Origin: Sulfurovum sp. XGS-02
GTDB lineage: Bacteria > Campylobacterota > Campylobacteria > Campylobacterales > Sulfurovaceae
Assembly (NCBI RefSeq): GCF_023213175.1
Contig: NZ_CP093312.1
Location: 248,001-312,000 of the forward strand
Length of the DNA stretch: 64,000 nt
Direction of reading: 5' to 3'
Both the position numbers and the translations under genes were made by a program. Below are positions 17,784-27,769 of the stretch, piece by piece; the stretch's first letter is position 1, and each line of letters begins with the position of its first letter. The notes below the pieces were generated by a model, which had not been told where the DNA came from, did no database searches, and worked only from the letters and a program-made list of their open reading frames with translations.

Positions 17784-20342
17784 ATGGATATCAGAAAAGA
17801 ATTTCTAGACTTTTTTCAAAGTAAAGGGCATCAGCTCATACCATCTTCACCACTTGTACCGGACGACCCGACACTTATGTTCACCAACGCAGGTATGGTA
17901 CAGTTCAAGAACATCTTTACAGGTGAAGCACCTATCCCTGAAATCCCTCGTGCGACCTCTTCTCAAACCTGTTTAAGAGCAGGGGGAAAACACAATGACC
18001 TTGACAATGTCGGTTATACTGCACGCCACCATACACTTTTTGAAATGTTGGGGAATTTCTCTTTTGCGGATTATTTCAAAAAAGAAGCCATTGCTTATGC
18101 CTGGGAGTTTGTGACAAGCGAGAAGTATCTGAACCTTCCTGTAGAGAAGCTTTGGGTGACTGTGCATACGAGTGATGACGAAGCGGAAGAGCTATGGAAA
18201 GAACATATAGCGGCAGACCGTATCTTGCGTTTTGGTGATGCAGATAACTTCTGGCAGATGGGAGACACGGGTCCTTGCGGTCCTTCTTCTGAGATCTTCT
18301 ATGACCAAGGGGAAGAAAACTTTAATGGTCCAGAGGACAAAATGGGTGGAGAAGGTGATAGATTTCTAGAGATCTGGAACCTGGTATTCATGCAATACTA
18401 TCGTGATGAAACCGGTACACTGACTCCGCTTCCGAAACCTAGTATTGATACAGGTATGGGACTGGAGAGAGTGGTTGCCATCAAAGAGGGTAAACTCAAC
18501 AACTACCACTCTTCACTCTTCATGCCTTTCTTGGAAAAGATCGGTGAACTTGTAGGGGCACCTTATGAGTTCGAAGCACCTAACTCTGCTTCTTACCGTG
18601 TAATCGCCGACCATTTACGTTCTTGTTCATTCCTGCTTGCTCAGGGGGTGAACTTTGACAAAGAGGGCCGGGGGTATGTACTTCGCCGTATCATGCGCCG
18701 TGCTATCCGTCACGGGTACCTGCTTGGATTACGTGAACCGTTCATGTATAAACTGGTAGATACTTTGATCGAGCAGATGGGTGAGCAGTATGAGTATCTG
18801 CCGGATAGAGCTGAAGCGATCAAAACAGCTATGAAGATGGAAGAGGAGCGTTTCTTTGATACGATCGAAGCAGGGATTAAACTCTTCAATGAAGAGTTGA
18901 AAAACACTTCCGATGTCTTTAACGGTGAAGTAGCCTTTAAACTCTATGATACCTATGGTTTCCCGCTTGACCTCACAGAAGATATGCTTCGTGAGAAAAA
19001 TATCAAGCTTGATATAGAGGCATTCGATACAAAGATGGAAGCACAAAAGGCACAATCAAAAGCCAACTGGAAAGGTACAGGTGATGCTGCAGAGACAGGT
19101 GACTTCAAGGCACTGAAAGAGGCGTTTGATGTCAATACGTTTGTCGGTTATGAAAGCACGACTGCAAAAGCAAAAGTATTGGCTCTGCTGGATGAAGAGT
19201 TTACTCAGGTAGAGAGTATTGACGGGAAAGGTTGGGTCCTGCTTGACAAAACACCGTTTTATGCGGAGTCAGGTGGACAGACAGGCGATAGCGGAACACT
19301 CAACAGCGATGTAAAAGTCCTCGATACAAGAAAGTTCCTCGAGATGAACCTTTCTGAAGTGAAAGGTAAGTTGCGTGTGGGTGATGAGGTAGAGGCTGTG
19401 GTAGATAACAGCCGTGCCGAGATAGAAAAACACCACTCTGCAACGCACTTGCTTCATGCAGCACTCAGGGCGGTTCTGGGAGACCATATCGCTCAGGCGG
19501 GTTCACTCAATGATGACAAGAGATTGCGTTTTGACTTCTCTCATCCTCAAGCAATGACGGCTGAAGAGATCGCCAAAGTGGAAGCATGGGTGAACGATAA
19601 GATCTCCAGAGCCATCCCGGGGAAAACAGAAGTGATGTCTATAGAAGCAGCGAAGAACTCCGGTGCGATGGCACTCTTTGGTGAAAAGTACGGGGACGAA
19701 GTACGCGTCGTTAGTTTTGCAGGAGACTCTATAGAGTTATGCGGTGGTACACACGTAGGGAATGCGGCTCAGATAGGTCTTTTTATGATAACGAAAGAGA
19801 GCGGTGTCAGTGCCGGTGTAAGACGTATTGAGGCTGTGTGTGGAAATGCTGCAAGAGAAATGGTCAATGCATTAAGAGATGAACTGACCGAGATCAAAAC
19901 AGAGCTCAAGAACCAAAACCCGATAGCAGGTATCGCTAAACTTAAAGAGCAGGTGAAAACACTCAAAGGTGAATTGGCTTCAGCCATGAGCAGCTCTCAA
20001 AAAGAGTTGAGTCCGGTTGAGGTCAACGGCGTGAATGTCATCGTAGAAGAGGTAGAAAACGGTGACATTAAAACGATGATCGATGAGATCAAAAACAAAT
20101 ATGAGAACATTGCTGTGATGCTCTTTATGAAAAAAGGTGACAAAGTGATGCTTGCGGCAGGTTCTAAAAACACACCGATCAAAGCAGGTGACTGGATCAA
20201 GTCGATCGCACCAATCGTTGGCGGCGGTGGTGGCGGACGTCCTGACTTTGCACAGGCAGGCGGGAAAGATCCGAGTAAGGTCACTACGGCACTGGAAGAG
20301 GCAAAAGTCTATTTGAGTGAAGTATTGGAAGGCGGAAACTAA
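17784..20342 (+). CDS. alaS: Alanyl-tRNA synthetase
   Basis: 852 aa, close to E. coli (876). Catalytic domain at the N-terminus ([40 protein letters not shown]). The editing domain carries HHSATHLLH near 550 and CGGTHVGN near 653, which bind zinc and clear mischarged Ser/Gly. The C-Ala domain ends with the Gly-rich [15 protein letters not shown]. First gene of a tight run to 26632 (membrane protein, maf, bioF-like, PBP1A, DsbA-like, NhaP). The alaS-maf-pbpA order matches C. jejuni from memory. Confidence 0.98.
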   Translation: MDIRKEFLDFFQSKGHQLIPSSPLVPDDPTLMFTNAGMVQFKNIFTGEAPIPEIPRATSSQTCLRAGGKHNDLDNVGYTARHHTLFEMLGNFSFADYFKKEAIAYAWEFVTSEKYLNLPVEKLWVTVHTSDDEAEELWKEHIAADRILRFGDADNFWQMGDTGPCGPSSEIFYDQGEENFNGPEDKMGGEGDRFLEIWNLVFMQYYRDETGTLTPLPKPSIDTGMGLERVVAIKEGKLNNYHSSLFMPFLEKIGELVGAPYEFEAPNSASYRVIADHLRSCSFLLAQGVNFDKEGRGYVLRRIMRRAIRHGYLLGLREPFMYKLVDTLIEQMGEQYEYLPDRAEAIKTAMKMEEERFFDTIEAGIKLFNEELKNTSDVFNGEVAFKLYDTYGFPLDLTEDMLREKNIKLDIEAFDTKMEAQKAQSKANWKGTGDAAETGDFKALKEAFDVNTFVGYESTTAKAKVLALLDEEFTQVESIDGKGWVLLDKTPFYAESGGQTGDSGTLNSDVKVLDTRKFLEMNLSEVKGKLRVGDEVEAVVDNSRAEIEKHHSATHLLHAALRAVLGDHIAQAGSLNDDKRLRFDFSHPQAMTAEEIAKVEAWVNDKISRAIPGKTEVMSIEAAKNSGAMALFGEKYGDEVRVVSFAGDSIELCGGTHVGNAAQIGLFMITKESGVSAGVRRIEAVCGNAAREMVNALRDELTEIKTELKNQNPIAGIAKLKEQVKTLKGELASAMSSSQKELSPVEVNGVNVIVEEVENGDIKTMIDEIKNKYENIAVMLFMKKGDKVMLAAGSKNTPIKAGDWIKSIAPIVGGGGGGRPDFAQAGGKDPSKVTTALEEAKVYLSEVLEGGN

Positions 20343-20343
20343 G

Positions 20344-20871
20344 ATGACAGAACTATTTGGCAACTATGGGCAATTGATCGTTTTTTTACATGTACTTTCT
20401 GCTTTTATCTGGGTAGGCGGTATGATCGCGATCCGTGTGGCAGTTCATCCCGTCATTCAGCGAGGCGGTGTGACTGCAGCAGAAATGCTGGAAAACGATG
20501 TCAAGTCTTCCATGCTGGTGCCTAAACAGAGATTGGGTATCACCCTGCAGATCACGGGCAGACTCTTTAATCTTGTGATGCTTTTTATTGCGATCCTGTT
20601 TATCACAGGTTTGATCATGGCGATAGCAACAGGCGGACACCACGGTGATCTCAAGTCGCTTTTTCTCTCTAAAGAGATCATTTGGACGGTGATGGCAGTC
20701 AACTACACCTATATGTATATCAAACGTGCAAAGGCTTGGAAACTCTTCTCTCAAGGTGAGGTTGCACTGGCAAAAGCACAGATGAGTTTCATTCCCAATT
20801 TACTTTTACCGATCAATATTGTGTTAGGGATCGCAGCATTATGGTTAGGTGTATCTCTTAGAGGACTGTAA
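20344..20871 (+). CDS. Four-helix membrane protein, CopD-like
   Basis: 175 aa with four predicted helices (about 8-30, 75-97, 110-125, 145-170). The first helix, LIVFLHVLSAFIWVGGM, has the His and WxGG pattern found in CopD/DUF2269-type and some haem-related membrane proteins; a further HH pair lies in TGGHHGD. This could bind copper or haem, but I cannot name the function. The ATG lies two bases after the alaS stop and its own stop overlaps the maf start by one base. Confidence 0.6.
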   Translation: MTELFGNYGQLIVFLHVLSAFIWVGGMIAIRVAVHPVIQRGGVTAAEMLENDVKSSMLVPKQRLGITLQITGRLFNLVMLFIAILFITGLIMAIATGGHHGDLKSLFLSKEIIWTVMAVNYTYMYIKRAKAWKLFSQGEVALAKAQMSFIPNLLLPINIVLGIAALWLGVSLRGL

Positions 20872-21437
20872 TGATCTATTTGTGTTCATCTTCTGAAAGC
20901 AGGGCGTTGCTTCTTACTAACTTTGGCATCGATTTTATGCAAAAGTCAGTAGCGTATGATGAAGAACAGATCACCACACCCATAGCAAAAGATTTTGTCT
21001 ATACCGCAAGCAAAGGGAAACTCGATGCAGCCATTCGTCAGTTTGGGATTGAGACACCTCTGCTCTGTGCAGATACGGTCATCGCTGCTGCGGATGGAAC
21101 GATCTTGAGAAAACCCAAAAATAGAGAAGATGCAAGACGTATTTTGAGGATACAAAGTGGTTCGACCATCTCTATCATCTCTTCTGCCCACTACAGGTCA
21201 AAACATCTGGCTTTTTCAGATATCTCTGCAACGCATTACCATTTTTCAAAGTTTGAGGAAGAGGATCTGGAGAAGTATCTTGAGAGCGGACTGTGGCAGG
21301 GCAAAGCAGGTGGATGCATGGTCGAAGGTTTTTGTAAAAAATACATCAAATCCGTAGACGGCCATGAAAGCACGGCGATGGGTCTACAGGTGGAAACACT
21401 CTTGCCATGGATAAAGGTAAAAAATCAATATGTATGA
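20871..21437 (+). CDS. maf: Maf-family nucleotide pyrophosphatase
   Basis: 188 aa. House-cleaning pyrophosphatase that hydrolyses non-canonical or pyrimidine NTPs. The N-terminal SxSxxR motif is SSSESRALLL, the catalytic Asp lies in CADTVIAAADG, and the KPKNREDARRIL and YLESGLWQGKAGGCMVEG segments fit the family. Length is normal. Overlaps the preceding gene by one base and the following gene by eight bases, so it is translationally coupled on both sides. Confidence 0.88.
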   Translation: MIYLCSSSESRALLLTNFGIDFMQKSVAYDEEQITTPIAKDFVYTASKGKLDAAIRQFGIETPLLCADTVIAAADGTILRKPKNREDARRILRIQSGSTISIISSAHYRSKHLAFSDISATHYHFSKFEEEDLEKYLESGLWQGKAGGCMVEGFCKKYIKSVDGHESTAMGLQVETLLPWIKVKNQYV

Positions 21438-22524
21438 AAATGAATTAAAAGCCCTCAAAAAAGCTGGACGGTTGAGAGATCGTAAACTCTATGATGACAG
21501 GTTGGATGATCTGGCTTCCAATGATTACTTGGGGTTGTCACTTAATAAAAAACAGTTTAAAAAAGCGGTCAAACTGGTCAATGAATATGAAACGATCAGC
21601 TCCAAAGCGAGTATGCTGGTGAACGGCTACCATCCTATACACAGGATCTTTGAGATGACCATGGCTGAGTATAACGGTTTTGAAGAGGGACTTGTGGTAG
21701 GTTCCGGTTTTCTGGCGAACATGGCACTCATAGAGGCATTGGTACGTAAAGGAGATATGCTTTTCATGGATGAAGAGTACCACGCTTCAGGCGTGATGGC
21801 TTCTCAGCTTTTGGGAGACAGGGTGGTCACATTTGCGCATAATGATGCGGAGGACCTGAGAGAAAAGTTAGCCGCATACCCGGCCAAAAGACAGATCATC
21901 GCAGTGGAGGGTGTCTACTCGATGGGCGGTGATCTTTGCAAAAAAGAGATCTTTGACATTGCCGATGAAGTCAAGGCACTGCTTATCGTCGATGAAGCAC
22001 ACAGTGCAGGAGTACTTGGCACCAAACTCCTGGGTATCTTTGAGTATTACGGTATCAGTATCAATGAGAGACATATCAAGATGGGGACACTGGGGAAAGC
22101 TTATGGTTCTTACGGTGCCTATATCCTGGCTTCGAAAAACGTGATCAGTTTCCTGGAGAACAGAGCAAAACCCATCATCTATTCCACCGCACCCTCTGTG
22201 TTTGATACCGCATTGGCACTGGTCAATGTCGAACATATACGTAAAAAAGCAGAAAAATATAGAAAGAAGATCCTCGAGCGACAGGTAGCGGTAAGAAAAC
22301 AGTTGGGGATCGAGTGTCAGAGTCTCATCGTACCTATAGAAATGCCAAGCAATGAACATACACTCTTTGTACAGAAAGGCTTGATGGCACAAGGGTACCT
22401 GGTAGGTGCAATACGTCAGCCTACAGTGAAAAAACCTATCATCAGGGTGATATTGAACCTGGGTATCTCTGTACAGAAGATCAGACATGCGTTAGCACTC
22501 ATTAGTCATAACACGGTACAATAA
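21430..22524 (+). CDS. PLP alpha-oxoamine synthase, BioF-like
   Basis: 364 aa. Class II aminotransferase fold of the 8-amino-7-oxononanoate synthase group. Landmarks are ASNDYLGLS, GYHPIHRIFEMTMAEYNG, VDEAHSAGVLG (PLP-binding Asp and His) and the Schiff-base Lys223 in KMGTLGKAYGSYGAY. BioF joins pimeloyl thioester and alanine in biotin synthesis; 2-amino-3-ketobutyrate ligase is a related alternative. No other bio genes are in this window, so the BioF label rests on the family alone. Overlaps maf by eight bases. Confidence 0.8.
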   Translation: MYENELKALKKAGRLRDRKLYDDRLDDLASNDYLGLSLNKKQFKKAVKLVNEYETISSKASMLVNGYHPIHRIFEMTMAEYNGFEEGLVVGSGFLANMALIEALVRKGDMLFMDEEYHASGVMASQLLGDRVVTFAHNDAEDLREKLAAYPAKRQIIAVEGVYSMGGDLCKKEIFDIADEVKALLIVDEAHSAGVLGTKLLGIFEYYGISINERHIKMGTLGKAYGSYGAYILASKNVISFLENRAKPIIYSTAPSVFDTALALVNVEHIRKKAEKYRKKILERQVAVRKQLGIECQSLIVPIEMPSNEHTLFVQKGLMAQGYLVGAIRQPTVKKPIIRVILNLGISVQKIRHALALISHNTVQ

Positions 22525-22565
22525 CCATTCAAAATAAAAAAATGTATATATTATAAAGGGTCTGT

Positions 22566-24710
22566 GTGTTCAACAGTTTAGTAAAAGGTTCAATTATCTT
22601 AGCCATGCTATTTGGCGTGGCATTGACTGCAGCGTTTATCTATGCTTATGAAGAGATATCTTTGGATGCAGATAAGCTCATCAATTATAAACCGGAAACC
22701 TCTTCCATCATCTATGACAGAAACGGTGAAAAACTTGCCTATGTCTTTAAAGATCAACACCGTCTTTATGCGACCTATGATGAAATTCCAGGGATTCTTG
22801 TCGAAGGGCTTGTTGCGATGGAAGATACGCAGTTCTTTGAACACAACGGGGTGAACCCTGATGCGATCCTCAGGGCAGTAGTGAAAGATATACAGGCAGG
22901 TGCGTTTGTTGAGGGTGGAAGTACACTGACCCAACAGCTCATCAAAAATAAAATACTCTCTAACGAAAAGAAACTTGCACGTAAGATCAAAGAGGCTATC
23001 TTGGCACTGAAGATCGAGCACGAGTTAAGTAAAGAAGATATCATTGAGCGATACCTTAATGAGATATCTTACGGAAATAACTACTTTGGTGTCAAAACCG
23101 CTGCAAACGGGTACTTTCATAAAGAGCTTCATGAGTTGACGCTCAAAGAAGCGGCCATTTTGGTAGGTTTGCCCAATGCACCGAGTTATTATAACCCCCT
23201 GAAGCATTATAAACGTGCGTTGGATCGTGCCAATAATGTACTCTACCGTATGAAAAGCATAGGGTGGATCACGAAAAGTGATTACCTTAAAGCGGTGAAA
23301 GAATCCCCTGTAGTACATAAAACCTCTTTAACCCAGAATATCGCACCCGGTATCGTAGATGAAGTACTGAGACGGTTTAAAGGGAAATTGGGTGACATAC
23401 GTACAGGCGGGTATGAGATCTATACGACGGTCGATATGAAACAGCAGGCCATTGCAAAAGAGGCGGTTGATTTTGCCTACAAAAAAGCACTCAAAAAATA
23501 TAAGGAGAAAGCAGAAACCTCTACACTGAATACGGCATTTGTAGCGGTAGAGAGTAAAACAGGTGATATCTTGGCAATGGTAGGCGGGGCAGATTATGAA
23601 AGGTCTGCGTATAACCGTGTGACACAGTCAAAGCGTCAGCCTGGATCTGCCTTCAAACCGTTTATCTACCAAACAGCCTTGGATATGGGGTACAATCCCG
23701 CAAGTCCCTTGACAGACCTGGCAAGAACTTTCCAGTATTACTATCAGGGAAAACCTAAGATCTGGGCACCTAAAAATTATGAACATGACTTTAAAGGATT
23801 TATCCCTTTCAGAGAAGCTCTGGTACATTCACGTAACCTTGCGACCATTAACCTGGTAGCGGATCTGGGAGTGAGTACGATCCGTAAAAGGTTGGCATTT
23901 TTGGATGTACCGCATATCCCTAGAGATATGTCCATAGCCTTGGGTAACCTTGGGTTAAGTCCATTGAAAATGGCGCAGATATTTTCCGTATTTGCGAATG
24001 AAGGCCATATGATAGAGCCAAGACTTGTAAGCAAGATCATCTCCAAAGAGGGAGCTGTGATCTATGAAACACGTCCTAAAGAGATAGAAGATTTTACTAC
24101 ACCAGAACAGGCATACTTGATGACCGATGTCCTGATGGATGTGGTAAAGAGAGGTACGGGTAGAAATGCAAGAGTAGACGGTATCGAACTTGCAGGGAAA
24201 ACGGGTACGACCAATGACAATATCGATGCATGGTTCTGCGGATACTCTCCAACCATTGAAACCATTGTCTGGTTCGGTAGAGATGACAATAGTCGCATAG
24301 GACGCGGAGCGACAGGAGGAGCACTGGCTGCACCTGCATTTTCTTTTTACTATAAGAAACTGTTAGAGTTGTATCCGGAGACGAAACGGACCTTTGATAT
24401 CCCGGAGGGTGTATTTAGAGGTGAGTATCAGGGCAAGGCAGAACTTTACACACAAAATTCTCCGCTGCCTGACAGCCATAAAAGAAGGGTACAAAACTAT
24501 GATGGATATGATCAACTTTTAGCAGAAGAGATAGAGATCACAGAAGATAACAATCCTGATGAGGGAGAGATAGGCATGGCCCCTATGATCAATATCGATG
24601 AAGACCCGGTTTCTCAAGAAGAAATCGTTGAAGAAGAGGATGATCCTTTGCATCCTAAACGAAAAGTGCCTTTAACGCCTGTTTCCAACGACAGCGGTAC
24701 CTTGTTCTAG
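22566..24710 (+). CDS. Penicillin-binding protein 1A
   Basis: 714 aa, bifunctional class A PBP. One signal-anchor helix (about 8-28). The GT51 glycosyltransferase has the catalytic Glu86 in AMEDTQFFEHNG and GGSTLTQQLIKN at 117-128. The transpeptidase has SAFK (Ser361, Lys364), SRN (422-424) and KTGTT (from Lys545). An acidic tail follows. The start is GTG with AAAGGG just upstream. It follows maf and the BioF-like gene in one direction and precedes a DsbA-like gene by one base. It polymerises and crosslinks peptidoglycan during growth. Confidence 0.95.
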   Translation: MFNSLVKGSIILAMLFGVALTAAFIYAYEEISLDADKLINYKPETSSIIYDRNGEKLAYVFKDQHRLYATYDEIPGILVEGLVAMEDTQFFEHNGVNPDAILRAVVKDIQAGAFVEGGSTLTQQLIKNKILSNEKKLARKIKEAILALKIEHELSKEDIIERYLNEISYGNNYFGVKTAANGYFHKELHELTLKEAAILVGLPNAPSYYNPLKHYKRALDRANNVLYRMKSIGWITKSDYLKAVKESPVVHKTSLTQNIAPGIVDEVLRRFKGKLGDIRTGGYEIYTTVDMKQQAIAKEAVDFAYKKALKKYKEKAETSTLNTAFVAVESKTGDILAMVGGADYERSAYNRVTQSKRQPGSAFKPFIYQTALDMGYNPASPLTDLARTFQYYYQGKPKIWAPKNYEHDFKGFIPFREALVHSRNLATINLVADLGVSTIRKRLAFLDVPHIPRDMSIALGNLGLSPLKMAQIFSVFANEGHMIEPRLVSKIISKEGAVIYETRPKEIEDFTTPEQAYLMTDVLMDVVKRGTGRNARVDGIELAGKTGTTNDNIDAWFCGYSPTIETIVWFGRDDNSRIGRGATGGALAAPAFSFYYKKLLELYPETKRTFDIPEGVFRGEYQGKAELYTQNSPLPDSHKRRVQNYDGYDQLLAEEIEITEDNNPDEGEIGMAPMINIDEDPVSQEEIVEEEDDPLHPKRKVPLTPVSNDSGTLF

Positions 24711-24711
24711 C

Positions 24712-25332
24712 ATGCAAAAAGAGCTGATCTTGGTACTTGATCCCATGTGTTCATGGTGCTGGGGATTTGCACCTGTGATAGAAGAACTGCGTAATTTTTT
24801 TCATGAAAAGTATGCGTTCTCACTGGTTTTGGGCGGTTTACGTACCAAAGGTGAAATGCCTTGGGATGAGCGTTCAAAAGTGTACCTAAAAGAACACTGG
24901 AAACAGGTGACACAAAGAACAGGACAGGTTTTTTCAGAGGATTTATTTGAAAAAGAGTTTTTTGACTACGATACCTATCCTGCATGCAAAGCAGTCATAA
25001 CCGTCAGAGAACTTTTTGGGATGCAGAGTGCTTTTGACTATCTGCATACGATACAAGAGGCATTTTATACCAGAAGCGAAGATATTACAAAGCGAGAGAA
25101 TTTAACCCGTTTACTGCATAGGTCGGAGTCAGATCAAAGCGCATTCAGTACATTCTTTGAAAGTGACAGAGCAGAGCTTCTGATGGAACATGATTTTGCA
25201 AAAGCACGTTCGATGGGAGCCAATGCATTTCCTTCGGTGGTCGTGATAGACGAGGAGGGACATATGGTATGTCAAAAAGGCTATAGAAGTTTACAAGAGA
25301 TGATAACATTATTGGAGGATTTATATGCATAG
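24712..25332 (+). CDS. DsbA-family thioredoxin-fold protein (CxxC)
   Basis: 206 aa. The thioredoxin-fold active site CSWC is near residues 13-16 (DPMCSWCWGFAPV), followed by a helical insertion and a cis-Pro region ANAFPSVVVID. There is no signal peptide, so this is a cytoplasmic DsbA/FrnE-like member rather than the periplasmic oxidase. Such proteins act as disulfide isomerases or in stress responses; the substrate is unknown. Starts one base after the PBP1A stop and overlaps the NhaP gene by eight bases. Confidence 0.8.
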   Translation: MQKELILVLDPMCSWCWGFAPVIEELRNFFHEKYAFSLVLGGLRTKGEMPWDERSKVYLKEHWKQVTQRTGQVFSEDLFEKEFFDYDTYPACKAVITVRELFGMQSAFDYLHTIQEAFYTRSEDITKRENLTRLLHRSESDQSAFSTFFESDRAELLMEHDFAKARSMGANAFPSVVVIDEEGHMVCQKGYRSLQEMITLLEDLYA

Positions 25333-26632
25333 TTTCGCACCGGGGATCATACTCATCACTATATTGGGACTGGTCGTTTTTTCAGATGCTTTGGCAAACA
25401 GGTTGAAAATACCCTCAGTATTTTTACTGCTGATAGGTTCATACACGATCTACACCTATGTCCCTGTGGCAGTACCCATAGACCTTCCACACTATTTTGA
25501 TACGATCATTTTGTTCTGTATCCCGCTTATCTTTATGGGAGATGCATTACATCTGCATTTTAGAGACATTAAAAAACACGGCTGGAGTATCTTCTACTTG
25601 GCTGTGGTCGCAGTGGCCCTCTCTATCACAGCGGGTGCAAGTATGTACTACTTTGGGATCTTTGAGGGGCTTACGCTGGGTGCCTATGTTTCGCTCTTTG
25701 CGATCAATATGGCTACCGATGCAGTGAGTGTACAGTCGGTACTTTCCCGTTTTAAAGGTATCGGGCATGATATCAAAGTGTTGATCGAGGGTGAATCTCT
25801 GGGTAATGATGCCACTGCGGTTATCGCCTTTTTCTTCATAGGACTGCCATGGATGATGAGCGGTAAAATAGATGCCGCAGAAGCCACCATGGATGCACTC
25901 CGTGTGTTTGCAGTGAGTATGGGGATCGGGATAGGATTTGGATACCTCTTCTACATGATGATGAAGCTGATCGAGGATAAGCGCGGAGAGCTTTTTGTTT
26001 TTATCATCGAAGCCTATCTTTCCTATGTAGTAGCGGAACACTTTCATGTCAGTGGTATTTTGACCTTGATCACGGCGATCATCGCCACTAAGGCTTGGAT
26101 CGATATGGATATGAAGATGCTGGATGAAGAGGAAGCCAAAAAGAGCAAAACATTCTTACAGAAGCTTCGTCTGCATGGTATCGACTCGACCACTTCCGAG
26201 CGTATGGAGTATATCTATGAGATGGCTAAAGAGTTTGGGTATATAGCGGCAGTCATGATCTTCTTTGTTTTGGCTGAGATGGTAAGTCTGGAGAAGATCT
26301 GGGAGTATAAAGTAGAGATATTCGCCATGTTCATCATTACGACATTGATCCGTGCGGTTTCTATGGCGAAATTCGCTTTTTGGGGCAGCAAGCTCGAACA
26401 GATCAAACCGGTGGGATTTGAGGGCTGGTTCATACTGACCTTCTCGGGAATGAAAGGGGCTCTTTCTATCATACTTGTACATATGATCCCTGAATCATTT
26501 GAGTATAAAGAACTTTTTGAAGTGGTGACCACAGGCGTGGTGATGCTCTCTATCTTTATCTATGGGACGACACTTTGGGCATATTTTACTTTCTTTAGGA
26601 AAGAGGAAGAGAAAAAGCTCTTTACGCACTAG
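25325..26632 (+). CDS. NhaP-type (CPA1) sodium/proton antiporter
   Basis: 435 aa with about 12 membrane helices. The ion-binding region GESLGNDATAVIAFFF is the CPA1 ND motif, with DAVSVQSVLSRF in the helix before it. It exchanges Na+ or K+ for H+ across the inner membrane and supports pH and salt homeostasis. No C-terminal TrkA-C or cNMP domain. Last gene of the tight run from alaS. Confidence 0.85.
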   Translation: MHSFAPGIILITILGLVVFSDALANRLKIPSVFLLLIGSYTIYTYVPVAVPIDLPHYFDTIILFCIPLIFMGDALHLHFRDIKKHGWSIFYLAVVAVALSITAGASMYYFGIFEGLTLGAYVSLFAINMATDAVSVQSVLSRFKGIGHDIKVLIEGESLGNDATAVIAFFFIGLPWMMSGKIDAAEATMDALRVFAVSMGIGIGFGYLFYMMMKLIEDKRGELFVFIIEAYLSYVVAEHFHVSGILTLITAIIATKAWIDMDMKMLDEEEAKKSKTFLQKLRLHGIDSTTSERMEYIYEMAKEFGYIAAVMIFFVLAEMVSLEKIWEYKVEIFAMFIITTLIRAVSMAKFAFWGSKLEQIKPVGFEGWFILTFSGMKGALSIILVHMIPESFEYKELFEVVTTGVVMLSIFIYGTTLWAYFTFFRKEEEKKLFTH

Positions 26633-26642
26633 ATAGCATCAA

Positions 26643-26687
26643 GGTTAAGATTTAGTTAAGCTTTTATATATTCAAATACTATATAAT
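26643..26687 (+). promoter_or_regulatory. Direct repeats and -10 upstream of the DUF2167 gene
   Basis: GTTAAG occurs at 26644-26649 and 26655-26660, an 11-bp period, ending 21 bases before TATAAT at 26682-26687. The -35 zone is poor. This is the layout of an OmpR/PhoB-family activator site. No cognate regulator is encoded here. Confidence 0.45.
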
Positions 26688-26718
26688 AATCTATATTTAT
26701 ATAAAAAGGGGAGTATAG

Positions 26719-27678
26719 ATGAAGTATTTTGGAGTAATTTTTACGTTAATGATGTTGTTTTCAAACCAACTGATGGCAGAAAATGAGGAAAATTTAACAG
26801 CCGAACAAGCGCAATATATTGCAGAAGCTAACAAAATTTTGGATTCATTGAATCCTCAACATGGAGAAATAAAACTGCCTAATGGAGTGGCTACACTTCA
26901 TGTGCCTGAAAATTTTTATTATCTGAGCCCTGAAGATACAGAAACTGTATTGGTCAAAATATGGGGGAACCCTCCGGGAGGAGAAAAAACACTGGGTATG
27001 CTTTTCCCTACTGGGGTAACACCGTATGACAATACTGCCTGGGGTGTCACAGTCGAATATGTGGAGGATGGTTATGTCTCCGATGAAGATGCTGATAAGA
27101 TAAACTATAATGAGCTTCTATCTGATATGAAACAGAGTACTGCTAATGCAAGTGCAGAACGGGTGAAACAAGGGTATGATGCTATTAGTTTGATCGGATG
27201 GGCTGCCAAACCCTATTATGATAAAAAAACACATAAACTACACTGGGCAAAAGAGATTAAATTTGGAACACAAGAGATCAATACACTCAATTACAATATT
27301 CGGGTATTAGGACGAAAAGGAGTTTTGGTTTTAAACTTTATTGCAGGTATGGACCAGTTGGATATGATAAATTCCGAAATTGATACGGTCTTGAAAATAG
27401 CAGACTTCAATGAAGGTTCACGCTACGCGGATTTCAATCCTGATATTGATACGGTTGCAGCTTATGGGATCGGTGCATTGGTTGCCGGTAAGGTTGCCGC
27501 AAAGGTTGGTATACTCGCAACGGTATTACTATTTTTGAAAAAGGTATGGATCTTCCTGCTTATCGGTGCCGGTGCGTTTGTGAAGAAACTCTTCGGACGT
27601 GAGAAAAAAGATGAAATTGCAGAAGAAACTGTAGTAAATGAGCATATAGAGAAAGATGATACAGAGATAAAACAATAA
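26719..27678 (+). CDS. DUF2167 membrane-anchored protein
   Basis: 319 aa. Signal peptide to about residue 20 (FSNQLMAEN), then the DUF2167 domain (GEIKLPNGVATLHVPENFYYL, TAWGVTVEYVEDGYVSDEDA, GWAAKPYYDKKTHKLHWAKE, NYNIRVLGRKGVLVLNFIAG). A hydrophobic segment near 260-290 and a charged tail end the protein. The bulk is probably periplasmic and anchored by the C-terminal helix. The biochemical role is not known. It is a separate unit with its own promoter (TATAAT at 26682-26687). Confidence 0.75.
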   Translation: MKYFGVIFTLMMLFSNQLMAENEENLTAEQAQYIAEANKILDSLNPQHGEIKLPNGVATLHVPENFYYLSPEDTETVLVKIWGNPPGGEKTLGMLFPTGVTPYDNTAWGVTVEYVEDGYVSDEDADKINYNELLSDMKQSTANASAERVKQGYDAISLIGWAAKPYYDKKTHKLHWAKEIKFGTQEINTLNYNIRVLGRKGVLVLNFIAGMDQLDMINSEIDTVLKIADFNEGSRYADFNPDIDTVAAYGIGALVAGKVAAKVGILATVLLFLKKVWIFLLIGAGAFVKKLFGREKKDEIAEETVVNEHIEKDDTEIKQ

Positions 27679-27769
27679 AAAGACGTAATAGATAGATTAC
27701 CGATAGGCAGAGATTATCTTCTTAAAATCTTTGTTTTAAATTTTAAAATAAAAGAACCAGAAGGTGAGA

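Noticed and set aside
24712-25332. Periplasmic DsbA oxidase
   Set aside because: CSWC is present but there is no signal peptide, so a cytoplasmic DsbA-family member is the safer call.
25547-26047. 166-codon - strand frame inside the NhaP gene
   Set aside because: Overlaps a clear CPA1 antiporter; His-rich composition is typical of antisense translation of this gene.
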